From: Hsuehochloa calcarea
Taxonomy: Eukaryota; Streptophyta; Magnoliopsida; Poales; Poaceae
Assembly (NCBI GenBank): GCA_036346395.1
Contig: CM070615.1
Location: 9,615,534-9,679,533 of the forward strand
Length of the DNA: 64,000 nt
Direction: 5' to 3'
In this document: positions 33,840 to 45,917 of the stretch, one piece after another
How positions within the stretch are numbered: the first letter of the stretch is position 1
Layout: each line of letters begins with the position of its first letter
The notes under the pieces: model-generated
Told to the model about the DNA's origin: nothing
What the model saw: only the letters and a program-made list of their open reading frames with translations
Databases searched by the model: none
Made by a program: the position numbers and the translations under genes

Positions 33840-34623
33840 CTAGCTATTTATATATTTTCGTGGCTTTGCGGATTGCAGCTTGGCGTTTGGGGTCCAAAAA
33901 AGGTATAGCTAGCTATTTTGAACCTTGATTCCACGTCATTGCATTCCGCATGAACGTTAGTTTTCGTGTCATTTTTGAAGTTTCATCAGTGATGACTGCT
34001 GAGTATTGTCTATTTATTCCTCTTCACAGATATGGAAATTTTTTTATCGAGTTAGGTCCTTCAAATGAACAAGCTAAGATATCACTATTTCGAGTTGGGC
34101 CACTGGCAGCTGAGAAAAGGGAAAAGATGAAGAAATGATCGGTAATATGCTATCTTCTTTCTTCTCAAATATTTAGGACAACATTATCTGCATTCATGAT
34201 TTCATTGCAGCACACGGCTGTAGGCATCTTATATGGTGTCTCCAATGATGCTACCTACTTATCGGCACAACCAGTGATATAAAGTGCTTGGGATGTAGTA
34301 TGTGCAAGGGACATACTGAAAAGTTTTACATTGCTCATACAACCGCTAAACAAAAGAATTACTTTAGATATCCTGTTCTTGTGATCAGGACTTCTACCCA
34401 TTTTTTGTTGTTTATGTCACGCTGTGTTCTGCATCCTGACATTTGTGTTTCTTCTTGGCATACCCTTTCCCTCATCTGAATTTATGGACCCGCTTTATGT
34501 GTTGCAGGAAAACTAAAAGATTTGGGGAACTCTGTGCTGGGGCGCTTTGGAACGAGTGTCAACAATTTCAAAGCTGTTGAAGACCCAAACACAGGCTCGT
34601 ACTCCATTTCTTTTCAGAAATAA

Positions 34624-35502
34624 TATTGGGCGACGTAATATACAGACGAATAGGCTATGTGCATGTTCAGTTTCTGGACTCGTTTTATTCTTCATGGCAA
34701 TTGTTCAAGTTACTTGTGTATCGATAGTTGGTTTACAGTTGACTGAAATCCTGCAAATTAATCTGAAGATGCTTCATGATCGCGAACAATCCTGGTCTGG
34801 TGTGTACTTGCTGCATGTGGGATGATTTTCCTAAGTGCAGAATTGTATGGTACGCATTTGCTGCGCAGGGATCTTGTTTGCGTGGAATGGAAATGTTTCC
34901 TTGTCATGAAATGGGTTCTTTTTCTTTTGTGACCCAGGAGGCACTGCCTACCTACAGTATGGGAGTTTTCGAGCTGCTGGTTACTCCATGTGATGATTAT
35001 ATTTAGTTGATTTGCCAATTCTTTTGGGGTGACAAGGATGGTAAATGGAAGACGCTATGGAATTCGTGGGAACCGACCGTTCTCGGTTTGCGGCTTTGAT
35101 CCGAGACGCCAAGGTGAAGTCAAGCTAGCCAATGTGAGATCAGAATAGGATGGCACAGGAGCTAGCCTGGCATGCTAGTACAACTAATAGCTTGGCTGTT
35201 TGGTCAGTGAGAGCTCTAAATTTTTTTGAGCATCTGGTGCTTCACCGTTATCCCTCGCAGGGAAAAAAAAAGAAGTCCTTGGTTAAGCATAACAATTGCT
35301 CCCAAGTCTTGAGAAAATTACCCCTGCTGATCGTTTTCTGAAGGTGAAATGGTGGGGAAGGCCCCTACAGTATCGTCGTCCCTACCAATATCTGTGAATC
35401 GACTCGGAAACAACATTTGCTTGCTATAGTTGCTACACCTTGATTGTGCCTCGTTTGCATTAACAGAAGAGGTGAAAAAAAGGATTGGGAGAGAAGGATA
35501 TT
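34624..35502 (+). other. 3' flank of the TPR pseudogene
   Basis: Sequence after the TPR stop codon, presumably starting with its former 3' UTR. It is non-coding, with no recognisable transposon ends. Overlapping open frames on both strands around 34750-35010 have no family resemblance. Confidence 0.5.
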
Positions 35503-36170
35503 TCAGTCATTGCGCTCCCCTAAATTTGAGAAAATAAGTGCAACGCCTGTTGGCAAATAGCCATCGAAATTCGAAACAAGATGGTACCTGGCAGCAACAG
35601 CAACAATTTTATCTTGGGAGAACAGGGTATGTGCTTCGTTCTCACAAATGGAAGTGATAGAATTTTCTTCAACTATCTTAGATATAACGAAATCCAGAAT
35701 CATATTGTGCACATTACATGCCATTGATTGACCATCATACCGTATATCTGTTGGTATGATCATACTTGTATTTATAAGTTCATTTAGATAACATTGAGCT
35801 TCCTCCTGTAAATTTCTCCCACTTTAGACATTGATGAACCCTTCTGCTATCCACCTCCTTACCGGAGGACCCATGTGGATCTTATGATCCTCTGGATACG
35901 TGCTTACATATATATAATAAGCACTCGTTGTAACTAAGGCACAAGATCCTTCTCATTTCTTCCACATCAGAATTTTTGTGAAGTCCTGAACCAATTGAAT
36001 TCAGAATGCTGAATGCTCACCCAATCTTCTCTTCTGTCTAGAAATGGTAACTATTGCCAATGGTAAACCACCACATTTTTCGATGATTTCAGTTGAAACC
36101 TCTTTTGTGGTGAATAGGGCACTGGCCTTCCGAGCCAAAAAAAATCGCAATAAAGTACCTTTTAAATGAA
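35503..36170 (-). pseudogene. NB-LRR disease-resistance gene remnant (NB-ARC C-terminal part)
   Basis: On the minus strand, read from about 36100 down: STEIIEKCGGLPLAIVTI (the GLPL motif of NB-ARC), NSIGSGLHKNSDVEEMRRILCLSYN, a frameshifted winged-helix part (YLSxYPED region, RRWIAEGFI), then EEAQCYLNELINTSMIIPTD and CNVHNMILDFVISK, the MHD-like motif with VHN instead of VHD. Such proteins are intracellular immune receptors. P-loop, coiled-coil and LRR parts are missing; stop codons and at least three frame changes are present. The 5' side is followed closely by the copia insertion at 36258. A derelict copy of a rice-type CC-NB-LRR gene. Confidence 0.85.
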
Positions 36171-36257
36171 AAATAATTGTGGTTCAACTGAATATTAGTT
36201 TGAAGTGATATGTTCCGGCCCAGATTTGCATCTAAATCCTCTGTGTATACTGAGTTA

Positions 36258-36695
36258 TGTTGGGTTGATCTCGGTAACCACTTCCGAGATATCAGGGGGG
36301 CAACCCCACTCACAGCGCCCTGATCGGGGGCTCAACCAACGCCTTTTGGTTCAGGTCCGTTCGCCCAGCGCCAAATAAAAGAGGACAGGCTCTCGGCTAC
36401 CAAAAAGTCCTACACATACAAATAATCCGATCTAATCAAGGGGCTGAGGTGAGCGAAGATCAGAGCCACGCGACGGCCACTGAACTACCGCCGCCACTTC
36501 GACACCAGACTTCCTCAGCCGGCCGACGCTCCACAGCTCTCTTTTGCGTCGACACCGATTGACCCTAAGGTCCAATTGCGTCCTCCAGTTCAGGTATACG
36601 CACTCACGCTTCCGCACTAATGTCTTTGTGGTGTTCATCTATGATCTAAGCTTATATGTGTTTAGATCAAGTCATTACTCTCAGTTTTATTAACA
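36258..36695 (+). repeat. 5' LTR of a full-length Ty1/copia element
   Basis: 438 bp, starting TGTTGGGTTGATCTCGG and ending TTTTATTAACA. It is preceded by the target copy AGTTA (36253-36257) and followed at 36697 by the primer binding site TGGTATCAGAGCC. Confidence 0.97.
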
Positions 36696-37705
36696 ATGGT
36701 ATCAGAGCCTAGTATAACTCATATTTAACCCGATTAGACTTCCCCTCGCCCGGATCTAATGTTTGGGGATCGGCTTAGCATTTTAGAAGAAGGGGATTTG
36801 GAACCCTAAAGAAATCCGATTTGGGGATCGGCAAAGGAGCCGCTGCGGCCGCTCCTCACCCGCGCTCCTCACGCCGCCGCTTTCGCTCGCTCACGCGGAG
36901 TCTTCGGAGGCGAGCGAGCGAATGATTCTAGGGTTAGGGTTCGGGCGTCCGCCAGCCCATTTTAAGTCACGCGATCTTTGCTCTCGGCCGTCCGATGGAA
37001 TCGAGCGGCCCTCGTCGTTTCGTTCGGCGAGCAACGCATTGCATCTCGGCCGTCCATTCGAATCCGACGCCCCGCGTCCGATCCACCCGGCAGAATAACG
37101 ACGCGCGTTGGTTCGGCTGTCCGATGAGATCGGGCGTTCACCATTCCTTGCGGCATTACGGGCCAAACCCTAATGGGCCACCACCATGGAGGCAGACCGG
37201 GGCTGGGAACTGTGTCAGCAGTGCATAGTGCCCCCCTTTTTCTTTTTCAAGTAATTTTGTGTTGTTTAAATCATTAGTTTATGCACTGTTTAATCTAATG
37301 TTAATTACTCAATTGTGTAAAGCTACACAGTAGCTTTTCCCATTTTGTAAAGTGCTTTTATGATTAATTTTTTATTTAATTTTTGTGCACTGTTTTAACT
37401 AACGTTAATTACTCAAGTAATAGTGTACCATAGTCTCTAATTAAAAATTGAACCAACGAGATATTTTTTAATTAGAGATTTTTATGATTTATTTTGGCAT
37501 TATGCATACACATGATTACATACTGACCAACGTTGTTTGTAGTCGTGTGTCGCCACATTAATTATTGAAATTCTTTTCATTTTTTGCCCAACGGTGATAT
37601 GAATTGAAACTGTAGTTTTGCATGTTATTAATCAAACCAACGTAAGGTTAATTGCATGCAATACTTTTTATGATTTCTAATTTTTCTCTGTATTTTAATG
37701 TTCAG

Positions 37706-40700
37706 CAATAAATGCTTCGAATGTTGCCGCTACAATTGATAACATTGAGCAGCTTACGGGGAGCAACTTCCCCGCTTAGAAAGAAAGAATTTCAGCTGTC
37801 CTTGGAGTTTTAGACCTTGACTATGCGTTAAGGGTGACTTCTCCCATTCCCCCCACCGACGGTGAGGATAATTATGATGATAAAAAGAAAACTTATGATA
37901 CTAATGCTGAAAAATGGGAGTGGTCTAACCGCCTGTCGTTAATGATCATGAAGACCTCTATCTCAGTTGGGATCAGGGGAGCAATCCCAGATTCTGAAAA
38001 ATGCTAAAGAGTACCTGGCTTCAGTTGAGGAGAAATTCAAAGGCTCCACTAAGGTTTATGCTAGTATTTTAATTCAGAGGCTTTTATCCACTAAGTATGA
38101 CGGGTCCAGCAGCATAAGAGAGCATATTATGATGATGACTGATATGGCTGGAAAACTCAAGGGCATGGACATGGAGATATCCGATGGTTTTCTAGTCCAC
38201 TTTATTATGACTTCTCTTCCTTCTGAGTACACTGCTTTTAAGATAAACTATAATACTCAGAAAGATAAATGGAGCATGAGCGATTTAATCGCTATGTGTG
38301 TCCAGGAGGAAGAAAGGATAAGGACCGAAAAGAAAGATTTTGTGAATCAAGTTGGCGATCCTAGCAAAAGGAAGTTCTCAGGGGACATCAAATCCAAGAA
38401 AAGGCTGCACTACTCTCCTAATTCAGATAAATCAGGGCCTAAGGAGCAAAATACGCCTAAGCCCTATGTTGCCCCTGCTAAAGCACCTAATGTGAATGCA
38501 TGCCACTTCTGCAAGGAGCCAAGGCATTTCTAGAAGGATTGTGTTGGTTTTCTAAAGTGGCTCGCCAAGAAGGGTAATGATTCTATAACGTTCATTGATG
38601 AAACTTTTTATGCTGATTTTTTCCTTAAATCTTGGTGGATTGACTCAGGTGCAACTGTGCACGTTACCAACTCTTTATAGGGATTTCATACCGCGAGAAC
38701 ACTAAGAAAGGGGGAGCGAAGTCTTAGAGTCGCGGATGGAAAAGAAGCCGAAGTGGAATCAGTTGGTTCTGTTTCATTAGTTTTAGATGGTGGCTTCACA
38801 CTTCGTCTTAATAATGTAGTCTTTGTTCCTTCCATTCGGAGGAATTTAATTTTAGTTTCTTTATTGGACGATGATGGATTTAAATATAATTTTGGTAACA
38901 ATAAATGTGTTATCATTTTTAATTCAGATGATGTTGGTCTTGCTGTTGAACAAGACAAGCTCTATATGCTTTCCCTTAATGGATCACCTATATCTTTGAA
39001 TGTATGTGATACTAAGCGTAAAAAGAATAATGAGACTTCTTTGAAACTGTGGCACTGTCGTTTAGACCACATTTCGAAGGGGAGAATGGAACGTCTCATT
39101 AAGTAAGAGATTCTCCAACCATTAGATTTCTCTGACTGAGATCATTGCATTGATTGCATTAAAGGAAAATATGTAAAGAAAATAAAGAAGGGAGCAACTC
39201 GTAGCACAGGACCATTAGAGTTAATTCATACTGATATTTGTGGTCCTTTTCCTGTGACATCAGTGGATGGTTTTGATTCTTTCATCACATTCACTGATGA
39301 TTTCTCCCGTTATGGTTATATTTTTCCCATTAAGGACCGATCTGAGTCACTTGATAAATTCAAGATATTTAAGGCTGAAGTTGAAAACAGCACAACCTAA
39401 GAATTAAAGTGGTAAGATCGGACCGTGGGGGAGAATATTATGGGAGACATGCCCCTTATGGCCAAATTCCTGGCCCTTTCGCTAAGTTTCTTCAGGAAAA
39501 TGGCATTGTTGCCCAATATTCTACACTAGGTGAACCTCAGCAGAATGGGGTAGCTGGGAGACGCAACCGTACACTTATGGATATGGTACGGAGCATGCTT
39601 AGCTATTCTAGTTTATCAACTGGTTTATGGATGGAGGCACTAAAGACAGCCGCACATATTCTTAATCGGGTTCCCAGTAAATCAGTACCTAAGACACCTT
39701 ATGAATTATGGACTGAGAGAAAACCGAGTTTAAAATATTTAAGAGTATGGGGTTGTCGTGCTGAAGCTAAGATATTTAATCCACATATTGAAAAATTAGA
39801 TCCTAAACAGTAAGTTGCCATTTTATTGGGTACCCTGAAAGATCTAAAGGGTATCGATTTTATTGTCCTAATAGGACAACTAAGTTTGTAGAAACAAGAC
39901 ATGCTGTGTTCTTAGAAAATAATGAGGACCTGGAGCCTAAGAAAATAGATCTTGAAGACAAGCGGATTTACGCTCCTTCACCGCTTATCCCAGAGACTTT
40001 TATTCCTGCGTTTCAAGTGGTTGCACCTCCAGTACCGAATACTGTTGTTGCACCCACTGTTGAGGTCTCTGAAACTCCTAATGTCATACCTAATGATGAG
40101 CCTCAGCAGTCTCCTGCGCCCCAACAGCCTCCTGCAATAGCTGCTGAACCAGTTAGAAGATCATAGCGGGAGAGAAGATCTGCCATCCCAAATGATTATG
40201 TTGTTTATATGAATGAGGATATTAATGATATATGGAAGGCAGATGATCCCACCTCTTATAAGGAGGTCATGATGAGTGAACATTCTCCTAAGTGGCTTGA
40301 TACCATGAAGGATGAACTAAAGTCTATGAGCACTAATGATGTATGTGACTTAGTAGAAATTCCTAACGGAGTCAACACAGTAAGCCGTAAATGGGTCTAC
40401 AAAACCAAGCATGACTCTAAGGGAAATATTGAAAGGTTCAAAGCAAGACTCGTAGCAAATGGCTTCTCACAAAGAGAGGGGATTGACTATAATGACACAT
40501 TTTCTCCTGTCTCAACTAAGGATTCATCCAGAATCGTTATGGCACTTGTAGCTCATTATGATTTAGAGCTACATCAGATGGATGTTAAGACGGCATTCCT
40601 TAATAGTGACTTTCAAGAAAATGTTTTCATGACTCAACCGGAAGGCTTTGTCATGGAGGGCAAGGAGCATATGGGATGTCGACTTAAGAAATCTATTTAT

Positions 40701-41815
40701 GGCTTAAAACAAGCATCAAGACAGTGGTACCTCAAATTCGATAAAGTCATAAGAAATTTTGGATTTAAGGAAAATAAAGTTGATAACTGCATATATATTA
40801 AGTTCAAAGGGAGTAAATTTACTATTTTAGTACTTTATGTGGATGACATCTTATTGGCTAGCAGCGATAAGGATATGCTGTTTGAGACCAAAAGATTTCT
40901 TTCGTCCAATTTTGATATGAAGGATCTTGGTGATGCCTCTTACGTTCTTGGCATTGAAATTCACCGAGACAGGTCCAAAGGAGTATTAGGTTTATCTCAA
41001 AAGGCATACGTTGACAGAGTACTGAAAAGATACAATATGCATAAGTGCTCTGGCTCGCCTGCTCCTATCATTAAGGGCGATTAGTTTGGGACATTTCAAT
41101 GTCCAAGGAACCAATATGAAACTGATCAGATGAAGTCGGTTCCTTATGCTTCAGCTGTCGGAAGCATTATGTATGCTCAAGTAAGCACGCGCCCTGATTT
41201 AGCTTTTGTAACTGGAATGCTTGACAGATATCAGTCAAATCCAGGACCGGACCACTGGAAGGCCGTTAAGAAAGTCTTGCGTTATATGCAAGCTACTAAG
41301 CACCTCATGCTCACATAGAAGAATTATGATAACTTTGAAGTTATTGGTTATTCATATTCAGATTTTGCGGGATGTGTTGATACTAAGAAATCCACGTCAG
41401 GTTATATCTTCACACTTGCTGGAGGAGCTATCTCGTGGAAAAGCTCCAAACAAACTCTTATGGCATCTTCAACGATGCAAGCTGAGTTTGTGGCATGTTA
41501 TGAGGCTACCGGGTAGGCTATATGGCTTAAGAACTTTATTTCGGGTCTTAGAGTGGTAGACAACATCACTAACCACTCACTTTATACTGCGATAATGAGC
41601 CCGCAGTCTTTTATGCGAGTAACAATAAGTCAAGTGGTGTTGCCAAACACATTGACATTAAGTATCATGTTGTGAAAGATAGAATCCAGGATCAAACCAT
41701 TAGTATCAAGCATATTAGTACTAAGTCTATGCTTGCGGATCCGCTTACTAAAGGCTTACTACCCAATATCTTTCATGATCATGTTGCTGGCATGGGTTTA
41801 TTGGAAAGCTTTTGA
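37706..41815 (+). pseudogene. Copia gag-pol polyprotein with premature stops
   Basis: Order: gag (about 37706-38520, with EYLASVEEKFKGSTK and SLPSEYTAFKINYN), a zinc knuckle (about 38500, CHFCKEPRHF, broken before its end), protease (SWWIDSGATVHVTNS at about 38633), the GAG-pre-integrase region (LKLWHCRLDHISKGRM), integrase (HTDICGPF at about 39228; VRSDRGGEYYG at about 39410; NGVAGRRNRT), reverse transcriptase (40209-41084, catalytic YVDD intact at 40836-40847) and RNase H (41130-41815, STRPDLAF). In-frame stops: TAG at 37777, 38531, 38678, 40164, 41082, 41316 and 41514; TAA at 39104; TGA at 39137; a further TAA near 39398. A frameshift lies near 39812. The reverse-transcriptase block is open for 291 codons. 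It cannot make a full polyprotein. Confidence 0.94.
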
Positions 41816-42005
41816 TTCTGGATAAGAGGACCTTAAAAACAAACAAACTCCCATTAAGTATAATGAATATCATTTTCAAAATGTAATAGTACACTATAGG
41901 TACTGGGGTTGTATGGCACTTCATTGGCCATACCACACATTACCTTGGTATGTTATTTCATTGAGGATGGACTTATGTTGTTAGCCTTTCGATCAAAGGG
42001 GAGAA

Positions 42006-42450
42006 TGTTGGGTTGATCTCGGCAACCACTTCCGAGATATCATGGGGGGGGGGGGAACCCCACTCACAGCGCTTTGATCGGGGGCTCAACCAACGCCTTT
42101 TGGTTCAGGTCTGTTCACCCAGCGCCAAATAAAAGAGGACTGGCTCTCGGCTACCAAAAAGTCCTACACATAAAAATAATCCGATCTAATCAAGGGGCTG
42201 AGGTGAGCGAAAACCAGAGCCACGCGACGGCCACTGAACTACCGCCGCCACTTCGACATCAGACTTCCTCAGGCCGGCCGACGCTCCACAGCTCTCTCTT
42301 GCGTCGACACCGATTGACCCTAAGGTCCAATGGCGTCCTCCAGTTCAGGTATACGCACTCACACTTCCGCACTAATGTCTTTGTGGTGTTCATCTATGAT
42401 CTAGGCTTATATGTGTTTAGATCAAGTCATTACTCTCAGTTTTATTAACA
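42006..42450 (+). repeat. 3' LTR of the full-length copia element
   Basis: 445 bp, TGTTGGGTTGATCTCGG to TTTTATTAACA, followed by the second AGTTA. It has a longer G run (about 42044-42053) than the 5' LTR. Confidence 0.97.
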
Positions 42451-43983
42451 AGTTATTCTCATAATCAGTAGCTAACTCATACAATACAATAGCGATGAAT
42501 ATCATATACATACATGCGAATAAAAATGATAATAAATAAGTGTAAATAGACCATATGGCTGAAGTTTTACATCACGGGCCAGCAGGCCAAATATAGATGA
42601 AGGCTTTGCCGCGAAAATGATAAAAAGGCCGTGGGGATTCTTAGGATATGTCCACAGGTAATCGACTGGGGTAAACAACTTAGTACTTGGTGGCATCTTC
42701 AACTCCCGATGGGTAGAAATAATTGTTCACCAGTTGGTATCTTTGAGCACTGAATCCACATGTATGAGCATCCATGAGTAAAAGAGTACTCAACAAGTCC
42801 TTATGCCAAATGCAAGTATATAGATACTTAGCTTGTCAAACGAGGGGTCGTGTGGTTATTTTAGCACAAGGCTATGTTTTGTTTGTCAATATCATAACAT
42901 GTTATGTTATGTTTCACACATAGGATCTAGCCAATTTTTAACTTTAAAACCAAAGTGTCGCTTCTATAATCTCTACATTTCTCACTGACAGATTCCCACC
43001 CTATACTGCTCTAGACTACTGTAAACTCACCCAAATACCCACCAATACAACACCGGACTTAACAAATACACCCGGGAATACACCGAACTCTGTACCGCCT
43101 CTCCTCGACAACACAAATCTCAGCGCAGCATGAATGGTACAGAAAACGAGAACAGATACAACCAGGGGCAGGATGCGTTTATTCACTGATTGGTGGGGAC
43201 AAGGATAATGGGCCCAAGATGCATGGGAAGGAGCAACGTCAGCAACTTGCTGCCAGATTTAAACAGCCGTGAAATCTGGAATCGACGGATTGAGACAGCG
43301 ACAGAGTGATAAAATCTTTATAATATTTTGCTATCCTATATAAATAAATTAAAAACTATATGGAGACTTAATTAACTATGGAGGAGAGGACTAGAGCTCC
43401 CACTAGTTTCCTATATCCGTCCCCACGGGCGCAAGGTTTAAAAACCGGCCGGTTTGCTCTTTTCCCCAAAACCGTACGGTATATGTGTTTTTTTGTATGA
43501 ATAGTCCTTTGATGTTGCTAATTCTGATTTTTTTTGGTTGAATCGCTGCCTGATCTAGCTTTTTAAACTAAGGTTAAGTTCAATGAAACTTGTGCTCGAA
43601 CATGGTTACTTAGTCTATATAATATCTATATTGTGCTTGGAAGCGGTGAAGGTCAATACGGAGGTGACCGGTACTATGTTCGGAGTGCTATAGAATGGCT
43701 GTGGAAGTCAGGTGGGTCAAGCTGTCAAGCATGGATTAGAAATTTGTGAGAACCATGAAAGAGACAAGTTAGTGCAACAGGTTACACCTTGTGGGTCTGA
43801 ACTGGTGCAAGTGTGGTGCCAGTGCGGCGACACTCTAATTTCCCAAGCTTGGAAATCATTGTGTTTTTCTAGCTTAAGCAACAAGGTTGCTTCAACCAAT
43901 TTACACGGCTACATGCCACAAACTATGGTTGGCAACACCATTCCACACTGAGTAAGCACAGGAACACAAGAGTGGAAGAAAAT
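42451..43983. other. Sequence without a supported gene
   Basis: This continues the pre-insertion sequence to the right of the copia element. It is mostly AT-rich. CAAGGTTTAAAAACCGG near 43433 resembles a hAT MITE end. An open frame of 79 codons at 43712-43951 has Cys pairs (CGSELVQVWCQCG) but no family I recognise, and it lacks supporting context. The region ends at the LTR starting at 43984. Confidence 0.5.
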
Positions 43984-45682
43984 TGTAACATCCCGAGTTT
44001 TGCTCTTCTTCCAAAATTATTGGAGGATTCTTGAGGTTAGAATTGTGAAGTATGCTTGGTGGATTAACTTACGAAAGATGGAAGTGTCAATAGTGTGAAT
44101 AAATTTAGGAAATTCATTTAAAATTTGGACATAATCGGAGAAAAGTAGGATTTGGAGTTATGATAAGGTCGAAATTATATCACTACTTGTTAGAGTAATT
44201 GAAGGGTAAAGTTGTTGATCGGTTTCATAATTGTTAGAAATTTTGTGTGAATCGAGAGAAACAAAGGTATATTAGGGAAAGGCCATTTATTATTAATGCA
44301 ATAGAATTGCTTAGACAAGCTATATCGGTCATGATCATCCTATGGGTGGGATTTATTAATACCCTTTATGCAAAACAATTTGAGACATGTATGTAAATAG
44401 GTATTGCCAGTAGTTTAGAAAATAAAATAAAATGGTGGAAAAGTTATTTAGACTAGGGCGAGTGGATTGAGTTATAGACTGTCTAGCCTTGGTTGATTAA
44501 GGATCGACGCTTATGTCTATCCGAACCGAGCACTACCGTACAACCACATGGTTGAAGTGGGAAGACCCTAGATAAATAATTTACCAAGTCTAAGCATTAA
44601 GCCGCAGGCTATAGTTTGGAGCTATTACCAGGGTTGTGCAGTCTGGTAATTGTACCTCCATGTCTGTCGGGGCTTGCACCGGACGATGGTAAATGAACCT
44701 CCATGTTCGGGAAGGTTATCCCCCACAACTATGAGTTCTATAGATAATGGTAAATGTACATCCATATCTTGAGAGTATAGCTCATAGGGTGGGCTGATGT
44801 AAGGACGAGGTATTGTAAAGGCCTTGTGATAATCGATTTGTCCTACGCCCAAGGAAGTGTGTTATGGCTGATATTATAAGTTGATTATCTCGTGTGGGTC
44901 AAGTTGTACAACCTCTGCAGTGTGTAAAACTGTTCGAATAGCCGTGCCTACGGTCAAGGACGGGCAATGTGCGTTTTCACATATTAGATTTTAGTTTTGC
45001 TTTCAAAGAAATAAACTTTGGGAATCTAGGATCAGTTGAGACTCTTGAGTAGATATTATGGTAGCTAGAGTCCTATCATTTGAACCTTGGCAGATAGAGC
45101 CTTGATACTAGTGGTTGGTAGCTAGAACCTTCACTAGTGGTATAATTAGTTTAATTATTAAAAGTACTTTTTGCCAAATAATTGCTTTATGAAACTATTG
45201 AAACTTAAAACATTGCTTTGTGCAAAAGAACCATATAAGCCCCATTGTTAAGGTTTGCATAATGCATTTTTCCCAAGACTTTCGGTATATTTTATGTACT
45301 TACATGCTACACTCAGAACAAATCGCGTAAGCCTTCAAAGATGCTGAGGAGGATTACAACTTCTATGCGTGTGGCTACAACAAAGTACACCAGAGTACTA
45401 GGTTGTGAGCCCGAGTCGATTGCTTGTAAGCATATGGATGGACCATCACTTGGAGTTATATTCTTTCACTGTAGTTTATTCATGTTGCTTAGCCTGAAAG
45501 GGCGGTAATTGTAAGCTTCGACCATAATATCATTACTCTTTTGTTTAATATTTTGCAATAGTTTTATGTTTGCAAGATATGTGTTGATATTCAATGATGT
45601 AACTATGTGCACTAGCTACTAATCCAGGGACTAGCGTTGATATACACAGAGGGTTCCACATTCAAAAATCCGGGTCACAACA
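43984..45682 (+). repeat. Solo gypsy LTR, about 1.7 kb
   Basis: It begins TGTAACATCCCGAGTTTTGC and ends CCGGGTCACAACA. The flanking five bases AAAAT and AAAAC are nearly identical, as for an old target duplication. No primer binding site or coding sequence adjoins it. Inside it matches the fragment at 19650-19983. Its end (GATATACACAGAGGG, TCACAACA) is shared with the LTR ending near 49203 and with the LTR of the minus-strand element (55027). Confidence 0.8.
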
Positions 45683-45754
45683 AAAACTAAGTTCGATGAC
45701 AATTTAGGATCAATGACAAGCGAGACCCTAGTGCAAGTAAATATATAGGTATCT

Positions 45755-45850
45755 ACAGAGGTGGCCAAATGGGTGGCCCGACTCGGCACGACATGGGCCC
45801 GATTAGGCACGACACAGCCGACCCAGCTAACTAATTAGGTTGTGTCATGC
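45755..45850. mobile_element. hAT-like terminal fragment
   Basis: CAGAGGTGGCCAAATGGGTG followed by CCCGACTCGGCACGAC and GGGCCCGATTAGGCACGAC is the kind of end and GC-rich subterminal region found in Dart/nDart-like hAT elements. The other end is missing, apparently displaced by the LTR starting at 45918. Confidence 0.5.
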
Positions 45851-45917
45851 CTATTTTGACAGAGATTCCGACTTTAACTGAAAAGGTTGACCTTATCAAG
45901 AATCCTCATCAGGTAGC

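Larger units (their letters stand above)
32558..33927. mobile_element. hAT-type MITE split by a small LTR element
   Basis: Ends are CAAGGTTTTAAATCGCG and, reverse complemented, CAAGGTTCAAAATAGC. The flanks carry an 8 bp duplication ATTCCACG (32550-32557 and 33928-33935). Without the internal LTR element, the MITE is only about 160 bp, with GGCTTTGCGG and GTCCAAAAAA words on both sides of the break. It lies in an intron of the TPR pseudogene. A TIR-like CAAGGTTTAAAAACCGG also appears at about 43433, possibly another copy end. Confidence 0.85.
26035..34623 (+). pseudogene. TTC1-type tetratricopeptide-repeat (TPR) protein pseudogene
   Basis: TPR proteins of this type are co-chaperone adaptors. 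Segments in order: exon 26035-26142 (MVVIEPEPKVEE to DEQLRE); exon part 26821-26910 (QANEAKAEGNKLF, AAGQYEDALS); its continuation 28731-28822 (YEIALQIVDELES, then CFLKL); exon 32387-32513 (GKYNETIKECTKAF, LLWRGEAHEKLEHYDEAIA); exon 34030-34141 (PSNEQAKISLFR, PLAAEKREKMK); exon 34508-34623 (KLKDLGNSVLGRFG to SYSISFQK stop). The paired helices with G/A/Y/A positions are TPR repeats. Breaks: one base lost near 26828; a 1.8 kb transposon within the second exon; several small indels at 28770-28815; frame errors at 34040 and about 34127. Splice sites remain GT/AG. The last exon is almost intact, which suggests recent decay. An intact copy presumably exists elsewhere. Confidence 0.9.
36258..42450 (+). 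mobile_element. Complete Ty1/copia retrotransposon (6193 bp), inactivated
   Basis: The element has two LTRs (36258-36695 and 42006-42450), a 5 bp target duplication AGTTA (36253-36257 and 42451-42455), a primer binding site (36697) and a polypurine tract AAAGGGGAGAA (about 41995-42005) just before the 3' LTR. About 1 kb of untranslated leader (36710-37700) includes a GC-rich stretch with repeated GGCCGTCCGATG-like words. By eye, the LTRs differ at roughly 15 to 18 positions plus small indels, implying an insertion age of one to two million years under the usual rice LTR rate. It inserted next to the NB-LRR remnant. Confidence 0.96.

Noticed and set aside
43712..43951. 79-codon frame with Cys pairs as a zinc-binding protein
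   Set aside because: No recognised motif spacing, no conservation evidence and no promoter or splice support.
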